A DNA stretch of 64,000 nt from S015-6 sp964384945. GTDB lineage: Bacteria > Desulfobacterota > DSWW01. The DNA lies in assembly GCA_964384945.1 (NCBI GenBank), contig CAYLMK010000002.1, positions 62,001 to 126,000 of the forward strand, read 5' to 3'. Position numbers and translations under genes: made by a program. Below the pieces are notes generated by a model that saw nothing but the letters and a program-made list of their open reading frames with translations, was not told where the DNA came from and searched no databases. Positions within the stretch are counted from its first letter, which is position 1, and every line of letters starts with the position of its first letter. Below, piece by piece: positions 8,231 through 16,946 of the stretch.

Positions 8231-10318
8231 ATGATAGATGCCTCGAGAAGAGGACTTCTTCTGCTTAAGAAGGCGTTTACCCGAAGACATTTCCTGGGAC
8301 TGACCGGCTCTGCTCTGCTGGGGATACTTTTCCCCTGGGGGAGCAAAAGATCGAAAGCGCAAGACAGTCCCGCTCCATTGGATTGCCTGGAGATTGTTTC
8401 AGTGCGCCCTGAGCGACCTCACCTTGTCGCGCCCGGCTCCCATACTACTTTTGTGGCTGTTCTAACAAATCACAGTCCGCTGCCGGTCATGGCCACGGTC
8501 TCAGTGGAATCTGTGACAGCGGGGTGGAGTGCCAGTGTATGCGAGGCAGACAGGTTGTTCCGGTCAGTCGGTGAGGAGGGATATATGCTGTCCTTTGGCC
8601 TTGCGGGGGGTGAAAGGCGCCACTTCGTGTGTTCGCTCAGCCCGGATGAAGGGAAGATGGAGGGGGAGATAGGCGCGGCAGAGATAGCCAGCACAATCGA
8701 AAGTGTGCCGTCCGGAAAGGTTATTGTCCGCGGCAAGGTTCGCTCCCTTCCCAAGATCTACTTCGTGGCCTTTGATGGCCTAGGGCGTGAATACATAAAG
8801 CTTGATCGGGGAGGTGGATACGAGCAAGTGGACGCGGATCCCCTTATGCCAAACGTACGACAGTTCATGACCGATTCGGCCTGTTTTTTGAACGCACGCT
8901 CACAACTGCCCTCCTTATCGGACCCTAATCACGTCTCGCTATTGACCGGTTCCTGGCCTGGAACTACAGGTGTCATATGCATGAGGCACTGTTTTTGCGG
9001 TCATGACGCCCAGGGGGATCCGGTAAAAGTCCCGGGGGATAGCCGAATCCTTCGTTGGGGAAGCGAAGGCACACCTGTACACTCCATTTTCCATGTGGCC
9101 AAGACTCCAAGATTCGGCGGGGATCGTGACGCATTCAATGCCATGATCCTCGGGAAAGAATGGATCGGGCACTACTTCAGGGATATCTATCGGACGGTGG
9201 ACATCATCGCAGGTGGTCTGATCTACCCGGATTACCTCCCGCCTCCAGGTTCCTATGTGCTTGGCGATCCTCAGTCTGATCTAGATGCCGGTCAGGATCG
9301 GGATGGAGTCAATCTGCAACCGGAAGACCAATTCAGGAAAATCCCCAATCCGCCATATGGTACCTCCGGAGAGAATCCTGATCAGTGGCCTGATGACCGC
9401 TGGGTTGTTGAGGGTGCGTTGCGAATTCTAGCGGCCGAAGACCCCGACGTACTCTACATCCAACCAGGTCTTATTGACCTGGTGCAGCATCATGCTGGGA
9501 CCGCTGACAGACCCGAGGAATGGAATCAAGGCAGTCACCCCGATATACTCTGGGACGACTTCAATCGCTACAACAAACATGCCAATCGTGATCCGGTGCT
9601 CGATGTTGTGCATGAGGCTGACGCGAATTTCGGCTTAGTTGTTGAAGCGCTGAAGGCAAGGGAAAGCTACGATGAATCGATCCTCATATTTGCTAGCGAC
9701 CATGGTCAGCGTACTTACATGAACTCCTATCTTGCATTCAAGCAGATATGCCTGGACGCAGGAATCCCACAAGGCGCCTTTGAATGGGTCTCTTCTGGCG
9801 CCGAAGTATCCTTCTTGTGGCTTAACGATAGGTCCCATACAAGCGCTATCGAACATGCACTGGAAAGTTTTACTATTTATCATCCTGTCTTCAAGAAGGA
9901 AGTAAACCCGTTCTTGGTCCTGAATCGCGCCGAGATGGAAACCGGTGTAGACGGTGTGCTTGGACGCATAGCGGCGGGTGGCGGTATCAAGCGGGGAGAG
10001 CTTTACAGTGAGTGGTATATCGACTACCCTGTCGAGGACAACTCCAAGATTCTCTGGCCCGATTTGATAGTGTTCGCTAACCACCGCTACCAAATGGTTT
10101 ACAGCGACCCGCAGATAAGTCGAGTCGTCGGCGGGCACGGCGGAGTTGGTTGGCCGCAAAACATCCCGTTGGCCATCCGTGGCCCGGGTGTAAGAAAAGG
10201 GCTGTTTCATCAACGAACTGTCTTCCTGGTAGATGTTGTACCCACATTGTGTAGCCTTCAAGGCTGGACGAGCCCGGCTAACGTAGACGGCCGGATTCTG
10301 CATGAGGTTTTGCCCTAG
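8231..10318 (+). CDS. Tat-exported alkaline-phosphatase-fold phosphodiesterase-like protein
   Basis: A 695-residue exported metal-dependent esterase candidate. The N-terminus is a Tat signal (TRRHFLGLTGSALLG, residues 17-31). An immunoglobulin-like stretch (about 50-170) is followed by a type I phosphodiesterase/nucleotide pyrophosphatase domain: metal motif FDGLGREY, nucleophile region SLSDPNHVSLLTG (Ser where the family usually has Thr), a second metal region DVLYIQPGLIDLVQHH, FASDHGQR, and GGHGGVGW near the end. These are the two-zinc ligands of the superfamily. The start at 8231 is preceded by AGGGAG; the upstream in-frame ATG at 8213 has nothing comparable. It follows the transposase relic and shares the lower GC of the island. 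The substrate (phosphodiester, nucleotide or lipid head group) is unknown. Confidence 0.75.
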   Translation: MIDASRRGLLLLKKAFTRRHFLGLTGSALLGILFPWGSKRSKAQDSPAPLDCLEIVSVRPERPHLVAPGSHTTFVAVLTNHSPLPVMATVSVESVTAGWSASVCEADRLFRSVGEEGYMLSFGLAGGERRHFVCSLSPDEGKMEGEIGAAEIASTIESVPSGKVIVRGKVRSLPKIYFVAFDGLGREYIKLDRGGGYEQVDADPLMPNVRQFMTDSACFLNARSQLPSLSDPNHVSLLTGSWPGTTGVICMRHCFCGHDAQGDPVKVPGDSRILRWGSEGTPVHSIFHVAKTPRFGGDRDAFNAMILGKEWIGHYFRDIYRTVDIIAGGLIYPDYLPPPGSYVLGDPQSDLDAGQDRDGVNLQPEDQFRKIPNPPYGTSGENPDQWPDDRWVVEGALRILAAEDPDVLYIQPGLIDLVQHHAGTADRPEEWNQGSHPDILWDDFNRYNKHANRDPVLDVVHEADANFGLVVEALKARESYDESILIFASDHGQRTYMNSYLAFKQICLDAGIPQGAFEWVSSGAEVSFLWLNDRSHTSAIEHALESFTIYHPVFKKEVNPFLVLNRAEMETGVDGVLGRIAAGGGIKRGELYSEWYIDYPVEDNSKILWPDLIVFANHRYQMVYSDPQISRVVGGHGGVGWPQNIPLAIRGPGVRKGLFHQRTVFLVDVVPTLCSLQGWTSPANVDGRILHEVLP

Positions 10319-11113
10319 AAACGATCGGGTAATTCGGGGGAGGAAGTGGCCATGAAGGCCACCCCATCCCGACAGAACGGCTCGCACCGGCCAGGTAAGC
10401 CGCTCCTCGATCAGCGACCGAACGTCCGTTCGAGATTGAGATAGGGTGACATTTCTTTCGCACTCTTGACTCGAAAAAAGTCCTCGATCCGGTTGGTTAG
10501 GCCGAAGGTCCCATGAAGTTTGCTACGGTTTTCCGTGTCCTTTCGGTAAGCCTGCATGCATCGGTTTGAGGAGGTAAGGTAGGATCGGTCATCTGATCAG
10601 TCATCCTGCGAACGTAGCGGGACACTACACATTTTACGGCCTCTTGGTGACGTTTTCCGTCACCGGTCCCTGTCGATAACCGTTCATCGCAACCCCCGAC
10701 TCAGACCCATTCCGGTTCTTGCCCGATCCCGCGGCACACCCCGGGGACCAGGTGCCCGGCATTGTCCTGCTTCTTTCGTGCGGCATGGAGAATTCAACCT
10801 ATTTTGGCTCATTTACTCATCCTCGACACGCGTACGCTGGGGTTGCGGAGACTCGACCTCTACCATAAAGTCGGTGTAGGGCGCCCTTGGGCATATCGGG
10901 TTCTCAGGGCAAGGGAGCAGAACACGATTCCTTGGCCCACTTCTTGCTCAGATAGGAAATCCGGAAAAGCCGCAAATCGGCACACGGTGCGGGAGAGGCG
11001 CGGCAAACAGCCTATCCCGGACAGAACGGATATCGCCGGACCCCCTCGGACAAAAAGCCTTGCGTCCACAGGGGTGACACCCCAACATGAAGAGGTCGAA
11101 GAGGAGATTCAAA
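10319..11113 (+). other. Intergenic region with small hairpins, no convincing gene
   Basis: About 800 nt. Two perfect short hairpins are visible: GTGGCC/GGCCAC (10346-10362, 5-nt loop), 28 nt after the phosphodiesterase stop, and GGTGACG/CGTCACC (10646-10664, 5-nt loop). Neither has a downstream T tract, so they are weak terminator candidates. The minus strand has a 62-codon open stretch (10411-10596) ending in a plausible but unassigned sequence (IEDFFRVKSAKEMSPYLNLE). The right part should hold the promoter of the large repeat protein, but I see no convincing -35/-10 pair. Confidence 0.4.
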
Positions 11114-14100
11114 ATGCTGCCCGTTTGGAAATGGGGCAGGTCTCCAGCAACGTCCCCGGTTGTCGCGCTTGCATTCCTCCTGGTAACGGTGTCTGCTCTC
11201 CTGTTTTCCGCAGATGCGTATTCCACCAATGTCACGATTCTCACCACGGCCTTGCCCTACGCGGTGGAGGGATTGGAGTACGAGGAAGGACTCATCCAGT
11301 GTATGGGGGGAGAACCGCCCTATTCCTGGACGATCTCTTCCGGCGCGCTTCCCTCGTGGGCTTCCGGCCCGGAGGCAGTGCAAGGAGAGACGGGCTATGC
11401 CTACATCAGGGGAACCCCCGCCTCGGGTGAAGCCGGAAGCGCCACGTTCACGGTGCAGGTGACCGACAGCGTCGGGCAATCGACGAGCAGGGAACTGACC
11501 CTTGTGGTGAGTCCGGACTACCCTTACGACTACTGGACCTATTTCGACCTGCCGGACCTTACGGACGAGGACCGACAGGCGTTTATCGACAAGACGCCTG
11601 AAGAGTGGGACTCCTACTATGCGACGGCGAACCAGGATGCACATGACATTTCGGCCGCCCTCGAGGCCTACATACTGGAATGGTATTACGGAGATGCGGA
11701 CCCGACCATACCCGTCGGGATCCTGCCGACCTCGATCAACAATGCGAAGACTCTGCGTTGGACCCTGCTGCGGCCGGAAGAGGTGCAGCCGGAAGACCAG
11801 TGGTACATATTCCCAAGCTTCGCGATCCCCCAGGACTACGCCAATCTGCCGAGCCATTCCTCGGACCCGCACGCCACGTACCTGAAGCTGATCTTCATCG
11901 CCCCTTTCGGCTCCGAACTCCTCCTGGAGGGGGACTTCCCGTATTCCAGGTTCATGGACTATCAGATTATACAACCCTTTGACCCAGAGTATCCGGCAAC
12001 GGGCAACATGGGCGCACCCGAGGTGCCGATCGTCGATGTAGACATCGAGCCGGATCCGGGTCATGTCAATCCATTCCGAGCCGGCGCGGACCGCGGAGCG
12101 CCCAACCGTCATTACCACCTCGTCTTTGAGCTTGCTGCGGGAAACGCCGCCGACTTGAACCCCGGCCTGATGCAGGGTCCACACTATCGATCTGCCGGGA
12201 ACACCCGGGTGGGAGGTCCCCTGACCTCGATGGGTGCCTTCGGGTCGGGCGGGGTCGGGCCCTCCGTGCTGTGGGTCCGCTACTTTGCCCCGGACGATGA
12301 GGCAGACCCGTATGCCGGCGTAGGCCTGCCCACGGCGCTCATGAGGCTCAGCACGGGCGAGACATTCTGGATCAAGCCCGACTTCTCGCTGGCCGAGGAG
12401 CGGCAGAGCCAAACCTGGTCCGTGACGCCCCGGATGCCCATGGAACCATTCGAGCAACTCGGGTCCACACTTGGCTGGTTCAAGGTCTTCGGTCTGACCC
12501 TGATCCGCGGGGAGGTCCAGTCCTATGGCGAATCCCTCCCCTGGGGAGAAGCTGACCCGGTTGAGAAGAAGGAGAGCACTCGCCTCGCCGATGCCGGCTT
12601 TTTCAAGCGCGGCCCTGAGTTTGAAAGCCCTGGCAATCTCGAAGCGAGCGCCACGACGTGCAACTACACGTCCTACCTGACGCGGCCCATCCAGATCGAG
12701 CCCGGACACGTCCTGGTCGTTACCGGCAAACTGCCCACGACCCCGGATACCCGCAACGGCCTGCAGAGCATGACGCCGGCACAGGCCCGGTATTGGTCCA
12801 TATCCCGTTACGTCCCGTGGCATACCATTACGACCGGAGCGGAAGAAGAGACGGGAGAGGGCCTGTGTCTGAGCAGTCTCATGGATGACGAGGTCCTCGT
12901 GGACGGAGAGAACAAGTACATCGTTGTCTACTCGCTTCCGGAAGAAAGGCCGTCAAACGCGGTCGAGGACAACGGGGTCACCTGGCAGTCCTTCGGCCCG
13001 ACGAACTTCGGGTTCATCACGGTTCGATGGCTGAGCGTGTGGCCCGATCATTTCCTGGAAGAGTACTCGCCGCATGCCCACAACATCCCGTGGAAGCTCG
13101 GTGCGTGGTCGCAGCCGACCTATGACAGCAGCCTGGTCGGCACCAACGTCCCGGGCGTCATGGGACCGTACCACCCCGTACTGCATTACATGACCCGGGA
13201 GGACTTCGAGGCGATGGGCGCCTCCCTCGACCCGGACGGGTTCCCCGCATGGCAGCCTGAATCCCGCCCGCCGGTCGTGGACAGGGTCGTGGCCGACGGG
13301 GCCGAACTCTCCGCGCCCTACCTGGTCGCGGTCCGCGAACTGGATTCGATCGCGGTCGAGGTGGAGGCGAGCGACCCGGATGACGATAACCTCAGCTACG
13401 AAGCGTACTTCGAGGGGGTCAAGGCGGAGCAGAACCCGGCTTACGCCTTCAGCTTCGACCCCGGCGCACGTCGGTTCACTTGGAACATCCCGCCGGGAAG
13501 CCCACGCGTCGAGCCTTACGAACTGATCTTCGTTGTCTCCGACGGGCTTCAGAGCAAGACGGCAACCGTCCGCATAGCGGTGGACGCGGTCGATGCGCCG
13601 GCCGTGGATTGGATCCGGGCGAACGGCGTCGATCTCTCCGATCCTTATGCGGCCTCTCTCGAGGAGTTGGAGACGATCGTGATCGAGATCCAGGCGAGCG
13701 ACCCGGACGACGATCCCCTGACCTACCGGGCCTGGCTGGACGGCCTGCAGATGCCTGCGCCTGGAGAAGACCCTGACGCGAGCTTCAGCTTTGATCCGGC
13801 AACACGCCTCTTCCAGTGGACGCCCCCGCTGACCACCGGAAGAACCGACCCTTACGTCCTCACCTTCGGGGTAGAGGACGGGATCTTCACGACCCTGGCC
13901 ACCGTCCAGATCACGGTGGACCCCCTGCACCCACCGTCGGTCGACTGGATCCGGGCGGACGGAGTCGAGCTGACCAAGCCCTACGAGGCGTCCCTAGAGG
14001 AACTGGAGACCATCGAAGTGCAGATTCAGGCAAGCGACCTCGACGGCGACCCCCTGGTGTACAGCGCATGGATGGAGGGCCTCGCCGTTCCCACGCCCGG

Positions 14101-16405
14101 GGAAGACCCGGACTCGAGTTTCACCTTCGATCCCGCGACGCGCCTATTCCGATGGACGCCTCCATTTACGAGCAGCAGGCCTGATCCTTACGAGCTCACC
14201 TTCGGGGTCGAAGACGGGGTCTTCACCACCCTGGTTGCCGTCCAGATCACGGTGACCCCCTTGAGGCCGCCGGTAATCGAGTGGGTCAGGGCAAACGGGG
14301 TCGCACTCCAAGAGCCCTATCATGTAGTCATCCGCGAACGGGAGACCCTGCAGGTCCAGTTCGCAGCGACAAGCCCCTGGGGAGGCGACCCTGTCCTGGA
14401 CGCCCGCTTCAACGGGAAGGATGTGCCGTCCCCCGGGGAAGTAGCTTATCCGCCCGAATACTACAGCTTCGACCCTGAGACCGGACTCTTCTCCCTCATA
14501 CCCTTGCCGGGCACGGCCGGCGATGTGCCGAGTTCGCTCAACCTCTTGGCGATCACGAGCCCGGTGTGGAGCTACGCTTTGGTAAAGGTACACGTACGTC
14601 CCCAGGAAGCGGACTTCGAATGTCCGGAATGTATTCCTCTTGCCGGCGGCGGGGCCTATGGGAAGGTCCTCGGAGGGGACCAGACCCATCCGGACCAGGT
14701 GAAATACAGCTTCGAAGGCCTTGCGGGTGACGTGACCGTCGCCTATGAGGTCTGGGACGTCGATGATGCCGCCGAAGTGGAGATCCTTGCCAACGGAGTC
14801 CCGGTGGGCTGCGCGAATCCGACGCCGAACGAAACCTGGAGTGGTACCCGGCTGGTCGTACTGCCGGATGCACTCATTTTCGACGCGGGAACGAATATTC
14901 TTACCTTCCGTAACACCTACAACCCGCCGGCCGAAGAATGGTGGGGAGTGCGGGACGTATCGATGTGGGATGGTTGCCCGGAGTGCATCCCCCTGCCCGA
15001 CAGCCGGGAGTATGGCAACATTTCGGGCGGTGACCAAACGCATATCGACCAGGTGAACTACAGCTTTGAAGGGATTCCGGGTGACGTTACGATTGCCTAC
15101 AAGGTGTACGATGTCGACTTCTCCGATGAGGTGGAGATTCTGGTAAACGGGATTCACGTAACGTATGCGGAAATCACACTCAATGCGAGTTGGAGCGAAC
15201 TGCGCTCGATCGTGTTGCCTGATGTATGTGTCCTGGATGGGCAGGTCAACGTCCTGACCTTTCGCAATACGTACAACCCGCCCAAGACCTACTGGTGGGG
15301 CGTTGGGAACGCGTCCATCCTTCGGGAAGCGGAGTGTCCGGACTGCATACCGCTTCCCGACTACGGTGACTATGGAAGGATTTCCGGAGGGGACCAGGCG
15401 CACGCGGACGAGGTCGATTTCAGCTTTGAGGGCATGCCGGGCGAGGTGACCATCGTCTATGAAGTGTGGGACGTCGACTTCAGTAACGAAGTGGAAATCC
15501 GTTTGAACGGGGTTCCTCTTGCCTACGCGTCCGTGACGGCGGACAACGCCTGGAGCGATCTCAAGTCGATCGTGCTTCCGGATTGCCTCGTCTTCGACAG
15601 CGGCACAAACGTCTTGACCTTCAACAGTACGTACAACCCGCCCAAGACCTACTGGTGGGGTGTTGGGAACGTGTCCATCCTTCGGGAAGAGGAGTGTCCG
15701 GACTGCATACCGCTTCCCGACTACGGTGAGTATGGAAGAATTTCCGGAGGGGACCAGTCGCACGTGGAGGAGGTCAATTTCAGCTTTGAGAGCATTCCGG
15801 GCGAGGTGACCATCGTCTATGAAGTGTGGGACGTCGACTTCAGTAACGAAGTGGAAATCCGTTTGAACGGGGTTCCTCTTGCCTACGCGTCCGTGACGGC
15901 GGACAACGCCTGGAGCGATCTCAAGTCGATCGTGCTTCCGGATTGCCTCGTCTTCGACAGCGGCACAAACGTCTTGACCTTCAACAGTACGTACAACCCG
16001 CCCAAGACCTACTGGTGGGGTGTTGGGAACGTGTCCATCCTTCGGGAAGAGGAGTGTCCGGACTGCATACCGCTTCCCGACTACGGTGAGTATGGAAGAA
16101 TTTCCGGAGGGGACCAGTCGCACGTGGAGGAGGTCAATTTCAGCTTTGAGAGCATTCCGGGCGACGTGACGATCGTCTACGAAGTGTGGGACGTCGACTT
16201 CGATAACGAAGTGGAAATCCGTTTGAATGGGGTTCCTCTAGCCTACGCGTCCGTCACGGCGGACAACGCCTGGAGCGATCTCAAGTCGATCGTGCTTCCG
16301 GATTGTCTCGTCTTCGACAGTGGCACAAACGTCCTGACTTTCAACAATACCTACAACCCACCCAAGACCTACTGGTGGGGTGTTGGGAACGTGTCGATCG
16401 AGTAA
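11114..16405 (+). CDS. Very large exported multidomain protein with Ig-like and 120-residue tandem repeats
   Basis: About 1763 residues, function unknown. A signal peptide (hydrophobic, about residues 17-35) is followed by a putative-Ig domain (GGEPPYSWTISSGALPSW) up to about residue 125. A long unassigned region follows (about 130-710). Then come four Ig/cadherin-like units of about 110 residues (13260-14600), each opening like VDWIRANGVDLSDPY and containing ASDPDDDPL. Five Cys-containing units, each starting CPDCIPLPDYG or similar and containing WDVDF, NGVPLAY and NTYNPP, run to the C-terminus. Such architecture suggests a cell-surface adhesin or carbohydrate-binding protein. No sorting or anchor motif was seen. 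Start: GAGGAG lies 8 nt before the ATG at 11114; an ATG at 11087 is in frame but less well placed. The next gene is 541 nt away. Confidence 0.75.
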   Translation: MLPVWKWGRSPATSPVVALAFLLVTVSALLFSADAYSTNVTILTTALPYAVEGLEYEEGLIQCMGGEPPYSWTISSGALPSWASGPEAVQGETGYAYIRGTPASGEAGSATFTVQVTDSVGQSTSRELTLVVSPDYPYDYWTYFDLPDLTDEDRQAFIDKTPEEWDSYYATANQDAHDISAALEAYILEWYYGDADPTIPVGILPTSINNAKTLRWTLLRPEEVQPEDQWYIFPSFAIPQDYANLPSHSSDPHATYLKLIFIAPFGSELLLEGDFPYSRFMDYQIIQPFDPEYPATGNMGAPEVPIVDVDIEPDPGHVNPFRAGADRGAPNRHYHLVFELAAGNAADLNPGLMQGPHYRSAGNTRVGGPLTSMGAFGSGGVGPSVLWVRYFAPDDEADPYAGVGLPTALMRLSTGETFWIKPDFSLAEERQSQTWSVTPRMPMEPFEQLGSTLGWFKVFGLTLIRGEVQSYGESLPWGEADPVEKKESTRLADAGFFKRGPEFESPGNLEASATTCNYTSYLTRPIQIEPGHVLVVTGKLPTTPDTRNGLQSMTPAQARYWSISRYVPWHTITTGAEEETGEGLCLSSLMDDEVLVDGENKYIVVYSLPEERPSNAVEDNGVTWQSFGPTNFGFITVRWLSVWPDHFLEEYSPHAHNIPWKLGAWSQPTYDSSLVGTNVPGVMGPYHPVLHYMTREDFEAMGASLDPDGFPAWQPESRPPVVDRVVADGAELSAPYLVAVRELDSIAVEVEASDPDDDNLSYEAYFEGVKAEQNPAYAFSFDPGARRFTWNIPPGSPRVEPYELIFVVSDGLQSKTATVRIAVDAVDAPAVDWIRANGVDLSDPYAASLEELETIVIEIQASDPDDDPLTYRAWLDGLQMPAPGEDPDASFSFDPATRLFQWTPPLTTGRTDPYVLTFGVEDGIFTTLATVQITVDPLHPPSVDWIRADGVELTKPYEASLEELETIEVQIQASDLDGDPLVYSAWMEGLAVPTPGEDPDSSFTFDPATRLFRWTPPFTSSRPDPYELTFGVEDGVFTTLVAVQITVTPLRPPVIEWVRANGVALQEPYHVVIRERETLQVQFAATSPWGGDPVLDARFNGKDVPSPGEVAYPPEYYSFDPETGLFSLIPLPGTAGDVPSSLNLLAITSPVWSYALVKVHVRPQEADFECPECIPLAGGGAYGKVLGGDQTHPDQVKYSFEGLAGDVTVAYEVWDVDDAAEVEILANGVPVGCANPTPNETWSGTRLVVLPDALIFDAGTNILTFRNTYNPPAEEWWGVRDVSMWDGCPECIPLPDSREYGNISGGDQTHIDQVNYSFEGIPGDVTIAYKVYDVDFSDEVEILVNGIHVTYAEITLNASWSELRSIVLPDVCVLDGQVNVLTFRNTYNPPKTYWWGVGNASILREAECPDCIPLPDYGDYGRISGGDQAHADEVDFSFEGMPGEVTIVYEVWDVDFSNEVEIRLNGVPLAYASVTADNAWSDLKSIVLPDCLVFDSGTNVLTFNSTYNPPKTYWWGVGNVSILREEECPDCIPLPDYGEYGRISGGDQSHVEEVNFSFESIPGEVTIVYEVWDVDFSNEVEIRLNGVPLAYASVTADNAWSDLKSIVLPDCLVFDSGTNVLTFNSTYNPPKTYWWGVGNVSILREEECPDCIPLPDYGEYGRISGGDQSHVEEVNFSFESIPGDVTIVYEVWDVDFDNEVEIRLNGVPLAYASVTADNAWSDLKSIVLPDCLVFDSGTNVLTFNNTYNPPKTYWWGVGNVSIE
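14621..16402 (+). repeat. Five tandem coding repeats, about 360 nt each
   Basis: In-frame units begin at the Cys codons at 14621, 14975, 15335, 15695 and 16055 (periods 354, 360, 360, 360; the last is 348 nt to the stop). Divergence falls towards the 3' end: bases 15437-15804 are identical, over 368 nt, to bases 15797-16164. The later units thus arose by recent tandem duplication or gene conversion. Confidence 0.9.
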
Positions 16406-16946
16406 AGCATCCAGAGGGGCGCGGAAGCAATCCCCTTATCCAACGCGCGTCGCCGCAGGCGACTCGCCAAACCCCGGCCTTATCGTTCGAAGGAAACAAG
16501 GGGATGAATTCGCCGCCATCGGCTCCTATGCGGCGGGCCAGCGAGCTTCCTCCCCCTGCCCCAAGGAGGGTTGTCGAGACCCACGGAGCGACCAACAATA
16601 TCGACCGGTCTGCTCCAGAAGGTAAGGTCCCTAATTGAACTTACGCGCCGATTCTTCCTCTGGGAAGGTTATGCCGCGGGCTTGCCCTTCTCCCGGCATG
16701 ATCGGCCCCGTCGGCATGAACGTGAAGCAAAACTTGACGAAGATTCTAAAAAAGGTGAATAATGCCTCATTTCCGTTTCGTATTTTCATTCTTGACCCGT
16801 AAGGTTGATGCACAAAGCCATAGGGTTTTGTTAGCAAATAAAACGGTAGTCGAAAAGTCCCCCGCAACGCAAACAAACTGCCCGGGGAACGCATCCAACT
16901 ACCGCCAGGCCATGACGGGGGATGGACGGAGTTACGTGAGCGAGAA
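16406..16946 (+). other. Leader and promoter region of the lipid/polyketide locus
   Basis: 541 nt without a credible gene. A perfect hairpin GTCGCC/GGCGAC with a 3-nt loop lies at 16449-16463, 43 nt after the repeat-protein stop, without a T tract. From about 16735 the sequence becomes clearly A/T-rich (poly-A runs, TTTTGTTAGCAAATAAAA), as expected for a promoter; a candidate is listed separately. The small open frame at 16571-16762 has no family resemblance. Confidence 0.5.
16809..16837 (+). promoter_or_regulatory. Candidate promoter for the megasynthase operon
   Basis: TGCACA (-35, four of six) and TAGCAA (-10) are 17 nt apart, with an extended -10 TG two bases before the hexamer, inside the A/T-rich leader. 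Predicted start near 16844, about 100 nt before the ATG. By-eye call. Confidence 0.35.

Noticed and set aside
10411..10596. 62-codon open stretch on the minus strand ending IEDFFRVKSAKEMSPYLNLE
   Set aside because: It reads like real protein, possibly a gene remnant, but has no start with a ribosome site and I cannot assign a family.
10346..10664. Hairpins GTGGCC/GGCCAC and GGTGACG/CGTCACC as terminators
   Set aside because: Perfect stems but no T tract after either, so not called as intrinsic terminators; noted only in the intergenic entry.
10762..11430. 222-codon plus-strand frame before the repeat protein
   Set aside because: Overlaps the signal-peptide region of the large gene in another frame and has no recognisable sequence.
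11012..16123. Long minus-strand frames opposite the repeat protein
   Set aside because: They repeat with the same 360-nt period as the plus-strand units, so they are their mirror, and have no ribosome site or known domain.
14621..16402. Regular repeats considered as a CRISPR-like array
   Set aside because: Units are 354-360 nt, in frame and fully coding, with no short repeat/spacer pattern and no cas genes.
16571..16762. 63-codon frame in the megasynthase leader
   Set aside because: No ribosome-binding site of quality and no similarity; region fits a non-coding leader better.
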